A stretch of 64,000 nucleotides of DNA from Clostridia bacterium UC5.1-2E3 (GTDB lineage Bacteria > Bacillota > Clostridia > Lachnospirales > Lachnospiraceae): positions 30,478 to 94,477 of the forward strand of contig BBZO01000012.1 in assembly GCA_001304875.1 (NCBI GenBank). The letters run 5' to 3'. Position numbers and translations under genes: made by a program. Within the stretch, counting starts at the first letter, position 1; each line of letters begins with the position of its first letter. Shown piece by piece: positions 28,639 through 38,241 of this stretch. The notes under the pieces were generated by a model that was not told the DNA's origin, did no database searches, and saw only the letters and a list, made by a program, of their open reading frames with translations.

Positions 28639-30683
28639 TTAGACTGTGACGATAATGTTTCCATAATGATCTACTAAAAACCAGGCCTTGGGCGGTATGA
28701 CAGAGGTGGAATCCATCTGTTCGATGATACAGGGACCTTCAATCCGTTCTGTCTGTCCCAGTTTTTCCCGGTCATAGACGGGGCAGTTTATGAAACCAGT
28801 TTCGTCAAAGAAGACATCCCTGTATTCTATAATGCAGTCGGCCGGATCTTCCGTTTTGTGCTCCAGCGTGGAGAGGCCGGGCTTTGTTACAATACCGATG
28901 GCTTCGCTCCTGAAATTGACAAGCTGGATGGGAGCAGTGGGGTTAAAGTATCCGTAGTTTTTTTCATGTTCTTTAAAGAAGGCCTCTTTCAGAGCCTGTA
29001 TGTCTTCCATATCCAGCGTGTTGGATGATACCGGAATCTGCAGCTCATAGTTCTGTCCGATGTAGCGCATCTCTATGACATTGTGAAACCGGCGGTTTTC
29101 GGAGGAAACGTGTTCGGTGTCGAGCCAGTCCTGTCCTTCACCCATCAGGTTTCTGAAGATGTCGTTAATGGCATCGGGAGAACAGCTGTCGTAATTCATC
29201 ATGCTGGTGCGGACATAACTCTTGCGTATGTCGGCTGTCAGAAGACCGAGAGAACAGAGCGTTCCTGGGTTGGGCGGAAGAAGAACCTTTCCGATGTTCA
29301 TTTCTCTCGCGAGAGATACCGCGTGAAGCGGTCCGGCGCCGCCATAGGCGACAAGCGTGAAATCGGATGGATTGTAACCTCTTTCTACCGTGATAACGCG
29401 GATGGCGCGGGCCATATTGGAATTTACAACACTGATGATTCCGGAAGCTGCCTGTTCGACGGTCATGTTCATGGGAGAGGCGAGCTTCTCGCTGATAACC
29501 TTGCGTGCCAGGTCGGCGTGTATGGTCATCCGCCCGCCCAGGAAGTGGGTGGGGTTAATTCGGCCTAGAACAATGTTTGCATCGGTGACTACGGGATTTT
29601 CGCCTCCGAGTCCGTACGCCGCCGGTCCTGGATCAGCGCCTGCGCTTTCGGGGCCGACTTTCAGTGCGCCTGCATTGTCCAGATGGGCGATGGAGCCTCC
29701 GCCGGCACCTACCGCATGAACATCGATCATGGGGATGCCGGAAGGCAGGCCGCATACCTTGCGCTTGGTGGTGTATTCAGGTGTTCCGTTCATAACGAGA
29801 GATACATCGGTACTGGTTCCGCCCATGTCGTAGGTAATGAGGTTGTTAAAACCGGCAGATTCAGCTACGTATATGGCTCCAACGACACCGGCGCTGGGGC
29901 CGGAGAGGGCAGTCTGGACAGGGGTCTCCACTGTGGAGCTGATGGACATTACACCTCCGTTGGACTGCGTGATATAGGGTTCCACATCAATTCCCATGCT
30001 GCTCACCCTTTGATGCAGGTTGTCAATGTACTGCTTCATTTTGGGCCCCAGGTAAGAATTTATGACAGTTGTGCTCAGACGTTCAAATTCCCGAAACTCA
30101 GGGATGATGGTGGAGGATATGGAATAATACACATCCGGCCACACTTCCTTAATGCATTTTTCCACGATTTCCTCGTGGGAATGATTCAGGTAGGAGAAAA
30201 GGAAGCATACTGCGACGGAAGCGACGTTTTCCTTTTTTAGTTTTAAAAGTATTTCTTTAACCTGGTTGGGAGACACTTCTTTTAATTCTGAACCATCCGC
30301 TAAAATACGCTCGTCGACTTCTTTTCGAAGTGATCTGGGGACAAGCGGCTCGGGCTTGTCTTCCTGCAGATTATAGAGACTGGGGCGTACCTGGCGTCCG
30401 ATTTCCAGCAGGTCTCCAAACCCTTTTGTGGTCAGCAGTGCGGTTTTGGCCCCTTTCTTTCTATAATCATGTTTGTTGCTACAGTGGTTCCGTGCCCGAA
30501 ATAATCAATTTCCTTTGGGGAAACCTGATACAATTTGAGGATTTCCGATGCGCCGTTCATGATGGCGATAGACTGATCCTCTGGAGTGGAGGACAGCTTA
30601 TATGTGTAGTAACGTCCGGTTTCGGCGTTTAAAAGAGTTACATCGGTGAAGGTTCCTCCTACGTCAATTCCAATTCTGAACAA
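28639..30683 (-). CDS. Hydantoinase/oxoprolinase A subunit, frameshifted
   Basis: HyuA-type subunit of about 680 residues with an actin/ASKHA ATPase fold. The N-terminal phosphate loop is RIGIDVGGTFTDVTLLN; DYFGHGTTVATNMIIERKG, LITYDMGGTSTDVSLV, VHAVGAGGGSIAHLD and GPESAGADPGPAAYG follow. The start is a TTG 9 bp after AAAGGAG. One G is missing near 30441 (GGGGCC for GGGGGCC), splitting off the first 80 residues. First gene of the minus-strand operon. Whether it hydrolyses a lactam or hydantoin, or carboxylates, cannot be decided from sequence. Confidence 0.9.
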
Positions 30684-30737
30684 AATGGTTCGCTCCTTTC
30701 GCGCATTTTCGCATAGACAGGTTTGTTGGCAGTTCAA

Positions 30738-30751
30738 AATGTTTTATAAGG
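30738..30751 (+). promoter_or_regulatory. Operator-like site 1 (hyuA side)
   Basis: AATGTTTTATAAGG, a half of the palindrome at 30776. It recurs exactly in front of the glycerate kinase gene. Confidence 0.5.
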
Positions 30752-30775
30752 CATGGTGTATTATTTACTATAAAT

Positions 30776-30804
30776 AATGTATTATATAAGACATTATTTG
30801 TCAA
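30776..30804 (-). promoter_or_regulatory. hyuA promoter with embedded palindromic operator
   Basis: On the minus strand TTGACA, 17 bp, TACATT. The spacer and -10 coincide with a near-perfect 20-bp palindrome, AATGTATTATATAAGACATT, which would place a bound repressor on the promoter. The RpiR protein is the likely binder. Confidence 0.65.
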
Positions 30805-30890
30805 TATAAAAGAAAAATATCACAATAAAAGACAAAATAAAAATGCAAAATGACAATATAAAATAACAAAACAAGGAAATAAAACCGATA

Positions 30891-30939
30891 TTGACAAAAT
30901 AAATGTAGTATAATATACTAAAATAAATGTTTTATAAGG
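30891..30939 (+). promoter_or_regulatory. Promoter and operator-like site of the glycerate kinase operon
   Basis: TTGACA, 17 bp, TATACT. Just after it, at 30926-30939, AATGTTTTATAAGG repeats site 1 and covers the expected transcription start. Confidence 0.65.
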
Positions 30940-30958
30940 TACACAAAAAGGAGGGAAT

Positions 30959-32392
30959 ATGGACAGAAAAATAAAAAACTGGGAACAGCTTCTGGATCAT
31001 GGGGTCACAGCGTCCAGGACATTCGTTCTCGAATTGACGGAGCAGGTGCTGGAACGCCTGGATTCTTACAAACGCATAAAAGAATTGATAAGTCTGAAAG
31101 GGAATCTTCTGAAAATAGGGACCAGAACGTGGGATCTGGAAAGAAAAAGAAATGTATATCTGATTGGGGCGGGGAAGGCATGCAATGCCATGGCAAAGGC
31201 TGTGGAGGATGTGCTGGGGGATCGACTGACCGGTGGGATTATCATTGTGAAATGCAGGGAGGAGGATGTGTTTTCCCGCGTGCGTGTATTTGAGGGCGGA
31301 CATCCTATTCCCAACCGTCAGGGCTATGAAGCCTGTCTGGAAATATTAAAGCTTGTAGATCAGGCGACAGCGGACGACCTGTTTATTCTGGTGATGAGTG
31401 GCGGAAGCTCTGCTCTTATGAGCTGCCCGGTGGAGGAAATTACGCTTGAGGAAGAAATGCAGGCGACCGATGTGCTCCTTAAGTCGGGAGCGGATATTTA
31501 CAGAATTAATGCGGTGCGCCGCCATATTTCTCAGATGAACGGCGGGAGGCTGGCTGAACGCATTGGAAAGAGAGGAGCAGAGCTGATTGGAATAGGAATC
31601 AGTGATGCGGTGGGAAAACCGGCGACGACAGATATGAGTATTCCATGGAAAGATTATGTGGGAACGCCGATGGGGCCAGATCAGACTACGTTCAAAGATG
31701 CAAGGGATATGATCGAAGAATTTTGCTTAAAAGACAGGCTTCCGTATTCCGTAGTGGAATACATTATGAATGGGACAGAGGAGCGTGAAACACCAAAAAA
31801 CTTTCCGGGAAACACATATTTTGTATTGAATACGGTTCCTGACAGCTGTACCTGTGCGATGGAGATTGCTAGAAAGATGGGGATAAATGCTGTGATTCTT
31901 TCTACTTTTATGGAAGGTGAGAGCTGTGAGGCGGGAACCTTTATGGCATGTCTGGCAAGAGAAATCCAGGAGAATAGACGACCATTCAGAGCGCCCTTGT
32001 TTGTTATTTCGTGCGGAGAGACGACGACACGGATTGAGGATGACAGAAAAATAAAAGGGCATGGCGGGCCTTCCCATGAGATGGCGGCAGGATTTGCTCT
32101 GGCTGCATCCAGGATTCCGGGGAGCTGTCTCTTGTCAATTGACACGGAAGGAACAGATGGAACAACAATGGCTGCCGGGGGAATGACAGATTCCCAGACT
32201 TTGTGCAGGGCGGCCAGGGCAGGCGTTGATTTGCGGGATGCGCTGCGGGGGCATAGCAGCCATGAAGCACTTGCGGCGCTGGGGGATGCAGTGGTTACCG
32301 GAAATACCGGAACGAATCTCTGTGATTTTAATGTGCTCTACGTTCCTGTGCGCACTTCTGGGATTGTGGAAAATGGAGGTGGGGATTTGTGA
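30959..32392 (+). CDS. Glycerate 2-kinase (type II, DUF4147/MOFRL)
   Basis: Intact, 477 residues. The DUF4147 domain shows VYLIGAGKACNAMA, GGHPIPN and VMSGGSSALMS; the MOFRL domain shows GHGGPSHEMAAGF, SIDTEGTDGTTMAAGG and GNTGTNLCDFNVLYV. The family phosphorylates D-glycerate to 2-phosphoglycerate. In this family GGRNQE is usual where GGPSHE stands here. The ATG follows AAAAAGGAGGG. The stop overlaps the start of the enolase-like gene (GTGA), a tight coupling that suggests product channelling to that enzyme. It is divergent from the hydantoinase operon. Confidence 0.9.
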   Translation: MDRKIKNWEQLLDHGVTASRTFVLELTEQVLERLDSYKRIKELISLKGNLLKIGTRTWDLERKRNVYLIGAGKACNAMAKAVEDVLGDRLTGGIIIVKCREEDVFSRVRVFEGGHPIPNRQGYEACLEILKLVDQATADDLFILVMSGGSSALMSCPVEEITLEEEMQATDVLLKSGADIYRINAVRRHISQMNGGRLAERIGKRGAELIGIGISDAVGKPATTDMSIPWKDYVGTPMGPDQTTFKDARDMIEEFCLKDRLPYSVVEYIMNGTEERETPKNFPGNTYFVLNTVPDSCTCAMEIARKMGINAVILSTFMEGESCEAGTFMACLAREIQENRRPFRAPLFVISCGETTTRIEDDRKIKGHGGPSHEMAAGFALAASRIPGSCLLSIDTEGTDGTTMAAGGMTDSQTLCRAARAGVDLRDALRGHSSHEALAALGDAVVTGNTGTNLCDFNVLYVPVRTSGIVENGGGDL

Positions 32393-33588
32393 GCAGATCG
32401 ACCATAAAAAAAGTGGTTGCAAGACAGCTGTTGGACTGCAAATGCAGGCCTATGCTGGAGGTGGAGGTACATACGGAGGGGGGAACGGTCGGAGTCGGCA
32501 GTGCTCCGACAGGGAGTTCTGTGGGAAAGCATGAATCGGTGGTTCTGCGCGATAACGATTTGGAACATTATCATGGAATGACAGTTTATCGGGCGGTCCA
32601 GATGGTTAACGAGGTGATTGGGCCGGCGATTATCGGCATGGAAGTGACCGACCAAAGAGCGATTGACACTTGTATGATTGAACTGGATGGGACGGATAAT
32701 AAGAAAATACTGGGAGGCAACAGTATTTACAGTGTATCTCTGGCCTGTCTGCGTGCGGCTGCACTGACCTGCGGTCAGCCTCTTTATGTTTATATAAATG
32801 GTCAGACACCGAAAAAGCTTCCAATTCCTACATTCAATGTCATTAATGGCGGCAGGTATGGAAGGCTGGTTCAGCCGTTTAACGAATTTCTTCTGGTGCC
32901 GTACGGAGCGGAAAGTATGGAGGAAGCAGTCGAAATCGGTGTGCGCGTCTTTCAGGAGCTGGAGACGACGATTTGTCACTATCAAAATGGAGGAATGCCG
33001 CTTCTGGGCGGTTCCTTCGGCTATGCGGCACCATCGGAAGATCCAGAACGTGTTTTGGAATTGATGCAGGCTGCGGCAGAAGCGTGCGGCTGCGGTGGCA
33101 GAATAGTCTATGCGTTGGACTGTGCATCCAGTGAAATGTATGATCGGAATACGGAAACCTATCTCCTGAATGGAAGGCGGGTGACAAATGAAGAACTGAT
33201 CGACTATGTGAAACGTCTGAGCCGGAAATTCCCGTTTTTATTTGTAGAAGATCTTTTGGATCAGGATGACTGGACAGGGTATGTGAAGGCTCATAAGGAG
33301 CTTGAAAACACATATCTGATAGGAGATGATCTGATTGTCACTAACAGGAAGCGCCTGGAAAAGGCCTGCAGTCTGAATGCGGTAGATGGATTTATTTTGA
33401 AGCCCAATCAGGTGGGAACGATTACCGAGGCTATGGACACATACAGGTATGGAAAAGAAAAAAAGCTGATTGCAATTCCCTCGGGGCGTTCAGGAGGTGT
33501 GATCGGGGATGTGGTTATGGATTTCTCAGTAGGTCTGCAGGCCCCTATTCAGAAAATGGAGCGCCCGATCGGGGGAACGTATCGATAA
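32389..33588 (+). CDS. Divergent enolase-superfamily protein
   Basis: Intact, 399 residues, GTG start overlapping the kinase stop; normal enolase is about 430. Retained: PTGSSVGKHE near the mobile loop, NEFLLVP (Glu equivalent to E167), YALDCASSEMY and FVEDLLDQDDW and IGDDLIVTN (three Mg ligands), LKPNQVGT (catalytic Lys). Changed: GDEGGFAP reads GGSFGYAAP, losing the second catalytic Glu; SHRSGE reads PSGRSGG, losing the His; GGxHAxN reads GGRYGRL. The metal site and base persist while 2-phosphoglycerate contacts differ, so it may enolise a related acid rather than act as a housekeeping enolase. Confidence 0.82.
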   Translation: MSRSTIKKVVARQLLDCKCRPMLEVEVHTEGGTVGVGSAPTGSSVGKHESVVLRDNDLEHYHGMTVYRAVQMVNEVIGPAIIGMEVTDQRAIDTCMIELDGTDNKKILGGNSIYSVSLACLRAAALTCGQPLYVYINGQTPKKLPIPTFNVINGGRYGRLVQPFNEFLLVPYGAESMEEAVEIGVRVFQELETTICHYQNGGMPLLGGSFGYAAPSEDPERVLELMQAAAEACGCGGRIVYALDCASSEMYDRNTETYLLNGRRVTNEELIDYVKRLSRKFPFLFVEDLLDQDDWTGYVKAHKELENTYLIGDDLIVTNRKRLEKACSLNAVDGFILKPNQVGTITEAMDTYRYGKEKKLIAIPSGRSGGVIGDVVMDFSVGLQAPIQKMERPIGGTYR

Positions 33589-33678
33589 GCTTAATTATTT
33601 GCTGCGTGTAGCCAGTCGCTACCCGGATGCTGAGATAACCAGCGGGCGCGAGATCGCCAGGTTTTAAATTGGTAAAGA

Positions 33679-33708
33679 TTGACAAATGTTTGGCGGATCG
33701 TTTATGAT
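33679..33708 (+). promoter_or_regulatory. Promoter of the RpiR-family gene
   Basis: TTGACA, 18 bp, TATGAT, about 40 bp before the gene, so the regulator can be expressed separately from the kinase operon. Confidence 0.55.
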
Positions 33709-33748
33709 TGACTTAATATAATCATGGCAGAGAAAAGAGGTAATTCCC

Positions 33749-34585
33749 ATGTTAAGAGCGAAAATTCAGGAAATGTACAGCACATTTACTCCGTCCCAGA
33801 GAAATGTTGCCGATTATTTTTTGAAAAATTACGATTCCTGTGCGTTCCTGACGCTGGATGACATCGCCCTTCGCATTGGAGTCAGCACGACTACGGTGAT
33901 TCGTTTTGCCAGAACTATGGGGTACAGGGGATACAGCGAACTGCAGAGGGATATACAGGACTCGGTGATGAGCAAAGTAAGTCTGCCGGAGCGCTTTGTT
34001 CAGATTCCGAAAAACACACCGCACAATCAGATGCTTCGGGAGACGGCGGAGAATGATATAATGAACATTAATCGAACGTTGGAGATGGTTTCTGATGAAG
34101 CGTTGGAAAAAGCGGTGAAGATGTTGTCGGGGGCGAGAAATGTATACGTACTGGGAATGAGAAGTTCTTTTTCTCTGGCTTATTACGCTGCGTCCCGCCT
34201 GGGACAGATCAGACCGAGAATTCGTTTGATCGAGTCAGTGGGGATGATGTTTCCGGAAGAACTGACGGAGACAGGTCCTGAAGATGTGTGTCTTGCATTC
34301 ACGTTCCCCCGGTATTCCAGAACGACCTCCAGCCTTCTGAATCTGATGAAGGAGTCTGGCATCAAAATAATCCTAATGACAACACCTGAAAAAGAGGGGA
34401 TTGTAAAAATTGGTGATGTGACGCTGTTTTGCAGCATTCAGGGAGATTCCTTTAAAAATTCTTTAAGCGGACCGTCATGTCTTGTCAATTATCTTGTGAA
34501 AGCGGTGGCCGATCAAGAGCCGGAGAGGGCGATGGAAACACTGGAAAAGACAGAAGATATATTGCGGAAGGGATATTATATTTAG
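33749..34585 (+). CDS. MurR/RpiR family regulator
   Basis: Intact, 278 residues. The N-terminal HTH_6 domain (FTPSQRNVADYFLKNYD; TLDDIALRIGVSTTTVIRFARTMGY) is followed by a SIS sugar-phosphate-binding domain (NVYVLGMRSSFSLAYYAASRL; LAFTFPRYSRTT). Members sense phosphorylated sugars or acids and control the adjacent catabolic genes. As the last gene of the plus arm it is the obvious regulator of the divergon, and palindromic AATGT-type sites lie on both promoters. Effector candidates are glycerate phosphates (inference). Confidence 0.92.
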   Translation: MLRAKIQEMYSTFTPSQRNVADYFLKNYDSCAFLTLDDIALRIGVSTTTVIRFARTMGYRGYSELQRDIQDSVMSKVSLPERFVQIPKNTPHNQMLRETAENDIMNINRTLEMVSDEALEKAVKMLSGARNVYVLGMRSSFSLAYYAASRLGQIRPRIRLIESVGMMFPEELTETGPEDVCLAFTFPRYSRTTSSLLNLMKESGIKIILMTTPEKEGIVKIGDVTLFCSIQGDSFKNSLSGPSCLVNYLVKAVADQEPERAMETLEKTEDILRKGYYI

Positions 34586-34586
34586 C

Positions 34587-34621
34587 GAAAAAAGATGCCA
34601 TACGATTCATGGCATCTTTTT
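34587..34621. terminator. Bidirectional terminator between convergent genes
   Basis: AAAGATGCCAT pairs with ATGGCATCTTT, flanked by A and T runs. Confidence 0.88.
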
Positions 34622-34633
34622 GCATATAACAGT

Positions 34634-36567
34634 CTAAAACGGGATACTCCCCTTATACTTCAACAGCATCTTCGCATGCTTTAAATACTCTGTCAGCACA
34701 TAGGTGACATCCGGATTCTGGTAGTGGAGCTCCTCTTCCAGCCGCGGGAAGTTCTCCAGCGCGATGATGGGATAGAGCTCCTCCTGGATCGCGTCGATCA
34801 TCCGCAGAAACGCGGCGTTCTCCTCCAGGCCGATGCTCTTTGTGCGCACCAGATAATGCATCTGCTCCAGCTCCGAGAACATGTGCCAGAGGATGAGAAG
34901 CGCCTCCTTAAGCTCATCCCGCGACGGCGACGTGCTTTTCTTCAGATACGCCGCGCATTCCGAGTAATTCATATGAAAATGCGTCAGTATCTCGCAGGAG
35001 ACGGACAGGCTGGTGAGGCCGTAGAGGCCGCTGCGGATGATGTCCCAGTAATGGTTGTGAAGGCGGAACAGGGCCTTTATACTGTAGGCAAACTGCGTCT
35101 CCCGGCGCATGGGGAAGAAGAAGCGGTTCACGATGAAGACGATGGCGACCGCCGCTCCCAGATACACCAGGCGGAGCGTGATGGCCGTGTGCTCGTTCAT
35201 GGTCATGGATGCCAGCGTCAGGGCGTAGCAGGTGGAGAAAACCGGCTGATACCAGGTGCCCGGCATGGAGCAGTACATGAGCGAGATCATGAGGAGTGAA
35301 AATAGCAGCTGCCCGCCGATGCCCGGCAGAAGCGGGTAGGCGATAAATTCGATCAGACAGCCGATGAGTGTCCCGATGGGGCGGGTTTTCATGCGGTAGC
35401 TGCTGTCCTCGTAGCTGGGCTGGATCAGAAGAAACGCGTTCATCGGGATCCAGTAGGAATGGGTGATGGGCAGCAGGTAGCTGACCGTACAGCTTACGGT
35501 CATGACGATGGACAGGCGCATGGCAAAACGCATCTCGAAGGATTCCGTGGTGAGGCGGCTCTTAATCTGGCGGAGCAGGTCGAAGCGCTTTTCCCGGCGT
35601 GCCGGATGCGCCGCGTTTTCCCCGGGCGCGCTGGTCTCGAGAATCAGCACCGCCATGTGCAGAAGGCTGCGGCAGAAAATGCGCACGCGTCCTTCCGGTA
35701 TGTTCATGTCATTTAAGAGAGACTGCGCCCTCCCGACGGCCGCCTGGTGGGAGCCATGTTCCAGATCGGCGGACAGCTCTGCCAGAAACGCCGAGAGCTG
35801 ATCGAGCGCCTGGATGCGTGCCTCGTCCAGCTCACCGCGCCACTCGTGGTCGGCGATCATGTAGGAGAAACGCTGGATTAGGGTGGAAATCATGTCGTGC
35901 AGCTGGTTCTCCCGCGTCTGATAGGAAAAGAATTTCTGATGGTAGGAGAGACTGTGGAAGCCCTGCAGCAGCGCGGCAAAACGCTGTTCCAGCTCCTTCT
36001 GGCGCTCCGGGCGCGCGAGGAGCGGGATGAGGGCGGAGATCTCCCGAGAATCTGCCCCGGATTTAGGGGAGCCCTGGCCGGGCTGGCCGTCAGCCGGCGG
36101 TAGAGGGCGATGGAGGCCGCCAGAAACAGCGTGCAGCACCAGAACGCGATGAGCTCCTTCCACAGCCCGGAAACGTTCTCCGGAGGCATGAGGGAGAGGA
36201 AGACAAAAATCATCGCGTAGGAAAAATACCCCTTCGGGTTAAACTGGGAACTCTGGGTGAAGACCAGTATAAACGGAATCGCCAGATTTAAAAGAACGCA
36301 GGCCGCGAAGCTTAAGGAGCTTATGTATGCCATCACCACCAGGAGTCCGCCGATAACCACCAGGCGGATGTAGCGGAGCAGCGTGTTGTTATTCTGTTTG
36401 TGCCGGATCTGGAAAAACACAGTGAGAACCGAGGCCACGATAACGTACTGCAGGCCGGATAATTTGTAGACCGCCGCAAATGAAATAAGAAAAAACAGAA
36501 TAATAGGGCACGCGCCGCGCAGTGCGCGGAGAAATTTTTGCAGGTAGACAATCCATTGGTCCGCCAT
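34634..36567 (-). CDS. FUSC family membrane protein, frameshifted
   Basis: About 644 residues. Two blocks of hydrophobic helices flank a cytosolic region, as in fusaric-acid-resistance/aromatic-acid exporter proteins: the first block ends near ALYRRLTASPAR and the second begins SIVMTVSCTVSYLLPITHSYWIPM, the conserved FUSC_2 segment, followed by IGTLIGCLIEF. One C is missing near 36043 (CTCGGGAG for CTCCGGGAG). Exporters of this class relieve intracellular acid or aromatic stress; the substrate is unknown. It is convergent with the RpiR gene. Confidence 0.82.
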
Positions 36568-36682
36568 GGGATCAGCTCGCTTTCTTACAGAATCTTAATG
36601 CATATCTAATATATCCAGTATAGAAGAATCCCTTTGGTTTTGCAATGTAAAAACGAAAATTGAAGTTTTTTAAAATATTTTG

Positions 36683-36711
36683 TTGACAAATCCATTTATC
36701 CATGATAATAT
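36683..36711 (+). promoter_or_regulatory. Promoter of tRNA-Thr
   Basis: TTGACA, 17 bp, TAATAT, 30 bp before the tRNA. Confidence 0.8.
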
Positions 36712-36741
36712 AACTGAGGTCGCCAAGCGACAACAAAAAAT

Positions 36742-36814
36742 GCTGCTGTGGCTCAGTCGGTAGAGCGTCGCATTGGTAGTGCGGAGGTCACGGGTCCGAT
36801 TCCCGTCAGCAGCT
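36742..36814 (+). tRNA. tRNA-Thr (GGT)
   Basis: Acceptor GCTGCTG pairs with CAGCAGC, the anticodon loop is TTGGTAG (GGT), and the T-arm is GGTCCGATTCC. CCA is not encoded. A tyrosine integrase lies 73 bp downstream pointing toward it. Confidence 0.92.
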
Positions 36815-36820
36815 CTTATA

Positions 36821-36862
36821 AAAAGCAGAACCCATTGATTTTTCAGTGGGTTCTGCTTTTTT
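36821..36862 (+). terminator. Terminator after tRNA-Thr
   Basis: AAAAGCAGAACCCA pairs with TGGGTTCTGCTTTT. A-rich and T-rich flanks make it usable in both directions. Confidence 0.92.
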
Positions 36863-36887
36863 CATGCCTGCCAGTCTGAAGACAGCC

Positions 36888-38113
36888 TTAGACAGTCGTC
36901 TGCAATGCATTCACAAGCAGCTGGTACGTCTCATCCTCCGTCAATGGATTGTAAATATACCCCAGCGTGGTGGACAGGCTGCTGTGTCCCAGCAACTCCC
37001 GTATGCAGTCCAGCGGGACGCCGGCCGCGTTCAGATTGCTGGCAAAGGTTTTCCGTATCTTATGGCTGGATTTGACTGGCACACCCTGGGAGCGGGCGTA
37101 TTTCCTCAGAAGAGACGCAATGCGGCCCGCCGTGATCCGCTTTCCATTCCGCATGAAAATATAGTCTCCCTGGCGCTCCATTCCATTGAAATGCTCGATC
37201 GCCCTGGGGATAAGCGCGATAAACCGGTCTTTGTGCGTCTTCGTGTGTTCGACCACGCAGATCTGGTTTGTCACCTGATTTCTCACCTCCTCGCGGACAA
37301 TGTGCAGATGTTTGTCGTCCGCAAAATCCTCCCATTTCAGCGCCACCAGTTCCCCGACGCGCAGGCCCAGCATAAAGTTTATTTTTATGGCCAGGCAGGC
37401 GCTGTCCCCGGTTTCTGCATACATCTGATCCAGAAATTCATTTAACTTTTCCAGTTCATCGGAGTTATACGTCTCTGTTTTCCCTGTTTTTCTGACTACC
37501 TGCCGGTATTTTACCAGTATCTGCACGCTGCTCATCGGATTTTCGCCCAGATATTTTTTGCGGACGGCGTAGGAAACATTCCGTTCAGGATGGTTTTGGC
37601 ATTGCACCATTCTTTGCGGGAAAGGTTAAATTCTCTTATGATGCGGTTGCATTCCGTTTCCAGCAGCAGCACGTCGAGCCGGCAGATGTTCCTGCTGTGA
37701 AGGGCGGAGCGCTCAAAATATCTGCGGTAGTGCTGCCTGTGCCGCTTGATCGTGTTGGGGCTGCCGGTCAGCGTCTGCTTGTAGTCCAGCCATTCCTCAT
37801 ACAGCCGGTGAAACGTCAGGCCGCCGCCGGGCGAAGCGGGAAAATACAGGGGAACCAGCTTGTCCCACAGCTGGTCCTCCGTCTGTGCTTTGACGTTCCT
37901 GCGCTTTCCTCCGGATTCTTTATACCAGGTCTGCCAGCGGCCGCCCCCGCCTGCCGGCGGCGTGATGGCGTAAGGGTGTAATTTTTTCACCTGTTCCTTC
38001 TGGGCAGATGCAAGCAGATCGAGCACGCTTTCCGGAGACAGTGTTTCGGAGTTGATGCTTTCTCTTAATAGAGAAGAGAGGTCGGTTTTCGTGAGGATTG
38101 GATTTGTCTTCAT
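36888..38113 (-). CDS. Tyrosine recombinase/integrase, frameshifted
   Basis: About 408 residues. An N-terminal arm- and core-binding region (GSPNTIKRHRQHYRRYFER) leads to the catalytic domain: GLRVGELVALKW with the first Arg, HKIRKTFASNLNAAG with His-x-x-Arg, LGHSSLSTTLGYIY with the His and nucleophilic Tyr. One T is missing near 37573 (three T where four restore GMFSYAVRKKYLGENP). It sits beside tRNA-Thr, a common integration site, but no excisionase, phage or conjugation gene follows. It is probably the surviving end of an integrative element. Confidence 0.88.
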
Positions 38114-38177
38114 GGGCTGCTCCTTTCATTGGGGGCTCAGCTGAGCTGGCGCGTCAAAGCTTTATCTTCAAAAAGCC

Positions 38178-38206
38178 TTGTCCTTCCAGGGATTCTGTAG
38201 TACAAT
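38178..38206 (+). promoter_or_regulatory. Promoter of the NSS transporter
   Basis: TTGTCC, 17 bp, TACAAT, about 36 bp before the start codon. Confidence 0.7.
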
Positions 38207-38241
38207 ATGCAAGGTACTATTTTTTAAGGAGAATATAGGTA

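Noticed and set aside
34724..35299. Long plus-strand open frames opposite the FUSC gene
   Set aside because: They are shadows of the FUSC coding strand with no ribosome site or recognisable domain.
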